From Symsagittifera roscoffensis (taxonomy: Eukaryota > Xenacoelomorpha > Acoela > Convolutidae): a stretch of DNA of 64,000 nucleotides. Both the position numbers and the translations under genes were made by a program. A model generated the notes under the pieces. It had not been told where the DNA came from. It was given only the letters and a program-made list of their open reading frames with translations, and made no database searches. Shown here in pieces: positions 38,901 through 47,900 of this stretch. Position 1 is the first letter of the stretch, and each line of letters starts with the position of its first letter. Location: the NCBI RefSeq assembly GCF_963678635.1, contig NC_087068.1:53716213-53780212 (forward strand), in the 5' to 3' direction.

Positions 38901-41900
38901 TTTTCATCACCCACAAATTCTTAAATTAGCCTCCGGTACACACACCGAATGGATTTTAAACAGAGATAAAAAACACAATGAAATTTACCAAAAGGTAACA
39001 AAAAAGTTGTTACAAAGGCAAAATATTAATGAACAGATAAATTCACGCTTTACACAAGCCTCCGATTTAAAAATTGGAACATTTGTTTTAATACCCAATT
39101 TTAATACTCAAAAATGAATTTCAAAAAAGTTACAACCCCTTCGTAAAGGACCATACCAAATAATTGCAAAACCCACTGATGTTACATATAAAATCACCGA
39201 CTCAGATAAAAAAGAAATCGTTCAACACCGAAATAACCTATTACCTTATTATCCAAAAGAATACGCACTCCGCGAACTAACTCAATTATATTCTTTTACA
39301 GGTTTAAAAGTTATTCAAAATAACCTACATACGGACACCATAACAAAGGAACAAAATGATATTCACCTCGGAAATCAAAATACAAAATCAAACACCACAA
39401 AAAACAATACAAAAAATCTCGATCAAAATACATCTCAAAAAGAAAGAAAAAATAGAAAAATGACAGAACAAATAATACCCCAAAAACAAATCGACAAATC
39501 AGAACATAGAGAGTCTTCACGACTTAGAAATCAACCACGTAAAAATTATAAAGTATTCATCCCACAATCTAAAATATTAAAGAAAGTTGAATTTCAAAAA
39601 CAACCTTAAATTCTACATTTAAAAATCTTTGCACCTCTGAAACATTTCACACTTTCATTTTTCAAGATAACATGCTGATAAACACGCAGCGATTCTAGTT
39701 CAAAATTAGCCAATAGGATTCATCCAATCCGTCACCTTCTATAACTTTAACACAAACCAACTAGACGAAAAATATTAAACTCCAGGCATATCTATAACTA
39801 CAACTCTACGACCTCCAGGTCAAAAATAAGCAAACAACTCCAACTTGACAACTAAAATAAATATCACCATAATATCATAACCCTCCCTTATCTAATAAAC
39901 CAAAGATCAACAATATTTCCCCAACTCAGCCCTCAAATACCCCCCAAACAAATATGTTAAATTAGCCTAAAGTAAAAGAACGACCATTTTATTTAGCCTA
40001 AAGTATGAAAATCTCAAAAATACCCCAGATCATTTGACAAATGAAAATAAAGACAAAGAAGACCTCCCGATCACCATAAAAATTGCCCCCAACAATTTTT
40101 TACGAAACTCAACCCACTTGTCAAAAAACTAATAAATAATCCGACCACACTTGAAAATTGCCCCAAACAACAAAAAATATTCGATCACGAAGCCATTTCT
40201 TAAATGCTCTTCTATCAAACAGTCACTAAAATTATCACAAACCTCAAACAATTTTTTACGATACTTGAAACTTTCATAATATTTCTTTTTGATATCCTTG
40301 AATCTTTTCTAATACTCTTAATCATTTTTTGTAATATTTTTTTAATTTTCTACACTATATTCGAACTATTTCTCCAACTTTCAAAAACCCTTGATTATAT
40401 ACACAGGTACGATTTATAAAATTGTCTAAATGATACGAACTATTTTCAGTAGAACTGATATTTTTCTACTATTTGTAATTTTCATAACATTTCTATCATC
40501 CCTCATTTTGACTATATGCAAATGTATAAAGAAAGCAATCATCACATTCGCTCTAGCAACAATCCTCCTAATTCTTTTCTTAGAAGAATACTTTAATAAA
40601 CATTAACTTTTTCAATAAAAGAATAGACCAAAAAGCTATCAAAAATTGCTACCCAAAAGTCACCAAGTCAGTCTTCACCGACATCATCCCAAGATAACCC
40701 AACAACACCTTCAACTACCAATAATCCTCAAACATCTACACGAATTTCCTTTCAAGATAACCCATACACTTTTGAAGAACGACACGCTCGTTTATCAGAA
40801 CCACTAGAACCAGCTCAACGACAAGCACCTCTAAGCGAACCAACATATAACTTATACCCAACACTACCACAAGAATTAAGTAGATTAAGAAATCCTAGTC
40901 AAAACCAAAATACAGTCGAAATAAATAGACAAATTATACATCCTCGACGGAACAAGAATTTTCTAACTCCCCGAGTTCATTTTGATATACATCAATCCCC
41001 ATCACAAAACACTCCAGAAAACCCCATTGGTATATTACCAGAAACCCCTACGCTTCTTTCACAACGTAGCACCTCAAGCCTACCATCAGATTACTTAGGT
41101 TCAACACCAACATCTGAACAAATACGTGAAAATCCCTTTAACCCCCCAAACCAGGCATCACGACTACCATATTGGACAACACATTCATTTACACAAGGTG
41201 AATTAAATTTAGTCAATGATCCAATAGATATTTCTACGGATACAACAACATCCTCATCACTACCAGAAACATTATCACTACCATCAACACCATCAATAAG
41301 CCAGATTTCACCACCACCTTTTAACTTAAATTTTCCAAATAATCTCGACGCCAGATATCGAGAACAATCATCAACAAATATCCCTTTAAGACTAGATTGG
41401 AATACATTTACAGCCCCTCCACCATTATTTGGACAACATCTAGAAAGTAATCGCCTCCACAACTGGGCACTTAATAGATTACAATACCGACAAGACATTC
41501 ACGACGATATCCGTGATCCCAATATCCAAATACTCCAACAAAACAGTTTACAACTAAAATTTGAAATTACAGTTAAATTAAACAACATTACTCAACATCC
41601 CTACCCATTAAACCCACCAAACATAACAGCTCAATCACTACCACCACCATTTATAACCACTGAAGTAATATATAAATACGACAGATATACCAAAAACACA
41701 ATTGGTTACATCACATTTTATAACCCATACTCAGGATTATCATACACATGTATATTCTAAAAATATTAATTTTTCTCCAACTCCTTTTTCTAGTAATCTC
41801 AAACCAAAACATAAACCCTTCTCCCCGCACAGGACCCCAAGATTTATTAGTAACACATTACGATTGTGAAGAAAACGAACAAAAAACACTACACAAGTAT

Positions 41901-44900
41901 GCAATAAATCAAGTATCACAGTGCGAAACAGAACCCCAAGCCATAGAAACTACAAATGTCATAGCAACACTTTATTCAAAAGCCCGAGCAACTACAGTTA
42001 TAGGATATAAATTCACAGCAACATTTTCTGAAAAGAAAGTACATTGTTCACAAGTCTCAAACGGAAATAAAAACCGACTTGACCATGAATCATTCTACCA
42101 GAGTAATATAGAACGACTTTTACATCTCAATCCCGAAGATTGTAAAAACGAGTTACTCCGACTAAACATCACCAAAAATAAAAACACAGATAGAAATTTA
42201 GTATATTTCCAATTTTTTTCAGATTCTGTACATCAAGCAGAACTTGAAAGATATCAAGGACATATAAAATTAGATGAAAAATACCCATACAACGGCGCAC
42301 ACGGACGATTAACCTATGACATACACGATAAACACTGGATACCACACATTGGTATAAACGACCCATCAAACTGCAAAGCAGACACAAAAAATAAAGGATA
42401 CCAAGAAATAATGCTTTTCGATTGGAAAATACAACTCGAAAAAATACAACTCACACGAGATTTGTCAGACAACACAATGATTTATCAAGGAATTAGATTA
42501 CCTTGTAAAAACGACCAAGGTTATTGCGACCCTACAACCAGAACACAAGCAACAATTGTTTGGTTACCCGAAGACACATGTACAACATTTCAAGTAGCAA
42601 AAATACACGCTCGTATGATAAAATTTCACGAAAAATATTTTATACAATCAATACCATATGAACATGTAAATCCATTACGCAAAATAAGTTCAAATTTTCG
42701 AAACATTCATAATATAGAAAATAAATTAACACGTTTTCAAATATATCAAGAAACAGAACTTGCATGTAAATACAGAAACCCACTTCACAAAACACAATAC
42801 TCTGAAATATTAGTTGAATACGAAAATGGATTCGACATGACCACTGGAAAAATAAAAGTCGACCCATACGCCACAAGCCATCCCCTAAACGAAGGAACAT
42901 CGTATATACCAGTTAATTTTCAAAAGAATACAGGTCAACCTGGTGGACATTTAAAACCCCAAAACGATCAAAGCACACGTTTACAAGAACTATCACTAAT
43001 GAACAATACATATTTTGGTAATATCCACTATGATATTCACTTAGATATGAAACTAGACTACACGATTAGCCGAATTTTTCAAGAAATGTCACTCTCCGAA
43101 TTAGAAACATTACACCAACTATGCGAATTAGAGAAAACACAAATATTACAATCACTTGCACTAGCAGTATTAAAAATACCCTACGCAGGATATTTACTAT
43201 CAGGAAATAGATCAAATTTTTTAGACTATGAAGGAAACATCTTATGGTTTTATACTTGTACTAAAAAAGTATCACCACTATACGTTTTTGAAGATAAACG
43301 ATGTTATAAAAGAATCCCTATCTTTTATAAGAATAAAGTACATTTCGTTGACACACTTTCACGAAGAACCTATTTCTGGGATACCGCAGTTCCATGTGGA
43401 TCAGAAAATAGCCACAACGTAGTACAACTAAACCCTGATGAAGATAAATATTACCTTCTCACCCCATATCCCACATTAATGCAATCACTCAAAAAATTTT
43501 CACCAGAAAGCATTCGCGCTATCGCTCGAAACCCAAATATAGACTTACAATCAATAGGAATATACTCAAAATCAGATATTCAACATCACATTAGAACACA
43601 ACAATTCCAGGAATTATTAACACAAATGGACACAATACAAAGACAATCAATTGACCAAAACTTACGCAAACTTGCCGAAACCGCAGGATTTGCAGACATC
43701 TATACGCAAGACTATAGCGGATATTTTAAAGACATTAAAGATTATATATATCTAAACGGTGAAAAATACCGTCCCCAAGATATATCACCTATCAATATTT
43801 TTAGCTTTGTTACACTCAAGAATGAAATTCTTGATTTTCTAGGATGGCCCTACTACATCTTAGAAAAACTAACTATTTTATACGCAATGTTTAACTTTAT
43901 TGGATTTCTTTTTTCACTCTTAAAAGGAATCTATAACACATGTGCTATACACACACAAGTCAATCGACAAGCAAGTGTAGCACGCATACTATTTGCAGGA
44001 TTTTTTGGAATATTTTCTACATCTATAAACAAAATTCTTTTAGACGCACAAATAAAAGAATATAACACAAAAATAGCAACAAGACAGAACACATACGACG
44101 AAGAACATAACAATGCAGACACAACACCAACAGCACCACAGTTACCACCCCTACCACATAACCATCCATTATCCCTAGTCCCACGTAATTTTCGAAATTT
44201 AGCCATAACACATAATAATTTTAGACCAACCATATCACAAAGTCCCATCCAACATATAATGCCACACCACTCACAAGATGAAAATACTTATGAACAAATT
44301 ATAGAACAACCCCATACCACCGCTTTTCAGTCTCAAAATAATAATTTTTTTAGCCCACGATGAGCCGACAACTTGGATCCCTACACCGATCAAATTCCCA
44401 CCCAACCAACCTCACCACTCCAATCCCAATAATACCACTTTTTGCTTTTCCGCCACCCGATTTCCCATCCAGTAATGTAACATCCGGCATGAATTCCGAT
44501 ACTAACTCACACATCTCAGTTTTATACTCTATCTCACAACTCAATAACCCGAATATTGAAACCCCCGATGAATTTGCCGACTCCGAACCATCTCCATCAA
44601 ATAATTTCCACACCAATCCCTTAAATTTTTCCCAACCCCCTTTTCAACCCATACTACCAAATAACCCTGACCCAACCAATTCTACACCCTCTTATGCTTC
44701 CCAAGTCACTCCAACCTACTCCTCACTTCACTCAAACCAATCATCTCATTCTTCAGACACCCCCCGAATCTCCCCAGAACTAGATAATTTCATTACCTTA
44801 CAACAACAATCCTATCACCTTGACACCCCAACCATAAACCAAATCTCATCCACAATAGATTCATCCAACCCTCCTACCCCTACACCCTCTTCAATTTATA

Positions 44901-47900
44901 CTGATTCATTAGCACCATCATCCACAACTACTGTATCTTCACTCAGCACTAATAGAGCTTACCGCACTTTTAAAAGGAAGTTCCCCAACCATCCTTTCCC
45001 AGCGAAACCAGGAACAGCCCGTGAATACATCAACCATCCACAACACACTAACACAAACGAATTTTTAGTTATCACCTTACCCTCATTTCCACAATACACC
45101 TTAAACACCCCTCATGACACTAACGAGACACGTAACTTTGTAGACGAATACGTTTTAATGCCTACCCTTCCTTGGACCTCATATTATCATTTTACAAATC
45201 CCCTTTGCTTACCTTTATCTAACACTCATATCGATATAGAACGAAATATGGACATGCTATATCGACTCACTACACCACTAACACCTAGACAATTTACTTA
45301 CATTGGATACAAAAAATCACTAAAAACACACACTGCACCCCGAGCTAATGAATATACACTAGAATATTACGACCATAACATCATCAGAACTAACCAAGAT
45401 CAATTCTTAGACGACGATCGCTTCGCTAACCCACAAATCACCGAGAAATTTTTCATCAAAACACCATATGTATTTACACTAAATATCTTCGATCGCAAGT
45501 TTGACCACATTGTCTCAGAAGCACTAACAGACACGCAAGCCTACGAAAGTTTTAAAGAACGCTTCCAAATATTTTCACTAACCTTTCATTTCCTTGCACC
45601 ACATGAAAGAGATTTGCACTGCTCACACGATATTATGTTGCGCACTAAACAAACACACACATATACTTATTATCGTTTCATCCAAAATCACTTTGACCTA
45701 CACACTCCCTCCAGACAACCACACCATCGTTTTCAATTCATCAATTCCAAATACACCTCACCATTCTTTCTTAACTTCACATATTGCATTAAAGATACTA
45801 ACCTTCATGGTATTCTTCGAAATTATGATCCCATAACTCAAATGTATATCTTTTGTCCCATCACCAAGACCTTCAACGCAGAAGAATCCCGACCCTTCCT
45901 CATCCCACACGAGTTTGTACAACCTATAGAAATCCCCATTTTAGAATTCATCCATAACACTAAATTCAACCACAAATTATATAATCTAATCCAAAACACA
46001 TCTTATGAATTTGCAGTTGGCACTGAAGAACTAACCACAATTAAGGCACTTCAATTGCTTTGGCCACTGCTTCAAACTAAAAATATCATCCGCATATTAG
46101 CCAAACTACTAACAACTTCAGATCTCATTCACCACATTTTCCCCCACGGTTTCTTCCCCGACGACTAACAGGTAAGTATGAATTATACATATTACTAATT
46201 AATTCAAACATTAGAAACTCACCATTCTTTATCCATGTTTTCTTTAGAATTTTAGCCTTCATCCAACGATCATCTGAAAAATTCACAAAAGAAAAATAAA
46301 AAATAGCAAACTTCTTCAAAACTGTTTAAAACCCTATTAACTTTTTGCACCAACAATTAAATAAATATAATACCAATGCAGTAAATTAATTTATAAATTT
46401 TTCCCCCACCAGCAGTAAATCTAATAATGATAAAAGTTTGTAACTTAATTTCCCCCAACAACTAGCAGTAAAATTAAAATTCTATGTAGTAAATTCATAA
46501 GAAGCAAAAGCAGTACTAACCTTTTGATATTTTCATTCACTCGCATAAGAATTCTATCCACACTCGCACAGCTCGCCCACGAAGAATTGTTTAAAATAAT
46601 GAATTTCAGTTTCAAGCTTTCACACTCGATAACTCTAACACAAGATAACACGTTTCAAACTTTCCTTTAACCCGGTTGGAAAGGAATTATATACTAAACA
46701 AAACTAACCAATGCAGCTTACTAAACACCACAACACATAGCATAACAGCATGACTAAGAAAAGGAAACCAACGGTACCCAAACCGGATTAACCCAGTTTA
46801 AAACTGGATAAATTATTCTTTTGAAGACTATTATAAAGTCTAAGAAAGAAATAATAAAACACAAAAAAGTCGAAAGACAAACCCATACCACAAACAATTT
46901 GATTTTTGAAAAAAGGACACAACCAACAAAACATAAGAAAAACCACAACAAACCCAACATAAAACGTTGTCACATAACAGGACCTCTCACAAAAACCGCA
47001 TGCAATCATACTCCCACTCCTGGCCTAACCCACCAGGAAGGACGTCCTGAGCATGCTCTATAGCCGGCCTAACCCACCGTGCTACATCCACGCTTTGTGA
47101 CCACACTCCTATTTTTAATAAGAGCTACTCAAGGGTGAGTAACTCTTCAAAATAACTGAACTAAAACAAAAAGCTTTTGTGAAAACAACTAACTAAAATC
47201 ATAATTAAAAAATATTAAACTAATAAAAGTTTTATAAAATGTAAATTACATTATGCAATACATAGATCAAAATACAACACCAAGGACGAACATCCAAAGA
47301 CAAAACGACCCTACTACACTCGAGAAAAAATGGCCAACTACAATCAATATGCCGCCCACAATCACAACTCAAAGGATTTAGAGTACGACTTGACTTCGCA
47401 GAAAAGGACTTCATTGAACTAGACCAATGACCACCTCGATGTTCAAGTATACGTACAGATCCGAGTAACCAGGCATCCCCACCACGCACAATCTCCACGC
47501 CATTCCCAGACAAGGTCAAACACAAAGAAGTTCTCACCAATGAAACAGAAAAACCTGACATAGCCAACCATTCTGAAATCAGATTTGAGTTTGTTGCGAA
47601 AACCCAGTCGTTGTCTTGAGAAGACACAATGATTGAATCTGGGACTTCTCTAATAAGAAAACCCAGAAGAAATAAGATGTTCGCCAAATACCAACGTCCA
47701 TCATCCATCTTTCGAATTGCAGAAAAACTATTCTAAAAAACTCTGTAAAACCCGGATGGGTGGAACCTGATCTAAACTACATTTTATGATTGGATAAATT
47801 AGATATTTTACCAATGTAAAGTATTTAATATTAACCAATCATGATCCATCTAACTAACAATCCACTTATTTGTAAGTGCTGAAATTACTTGTAATTTCAG

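Noticed and set aside
41091-41498. 135-aa minus-strand ORF opposite ORF-E
   Set aside because: Antisense shadow of the Ser/Pro-rich frame, without independent support.
43931-44616. Minus-strand ORFs opposite the env end and ORF-F start
   Set aside because: Shadows of intact plus-strand genes.
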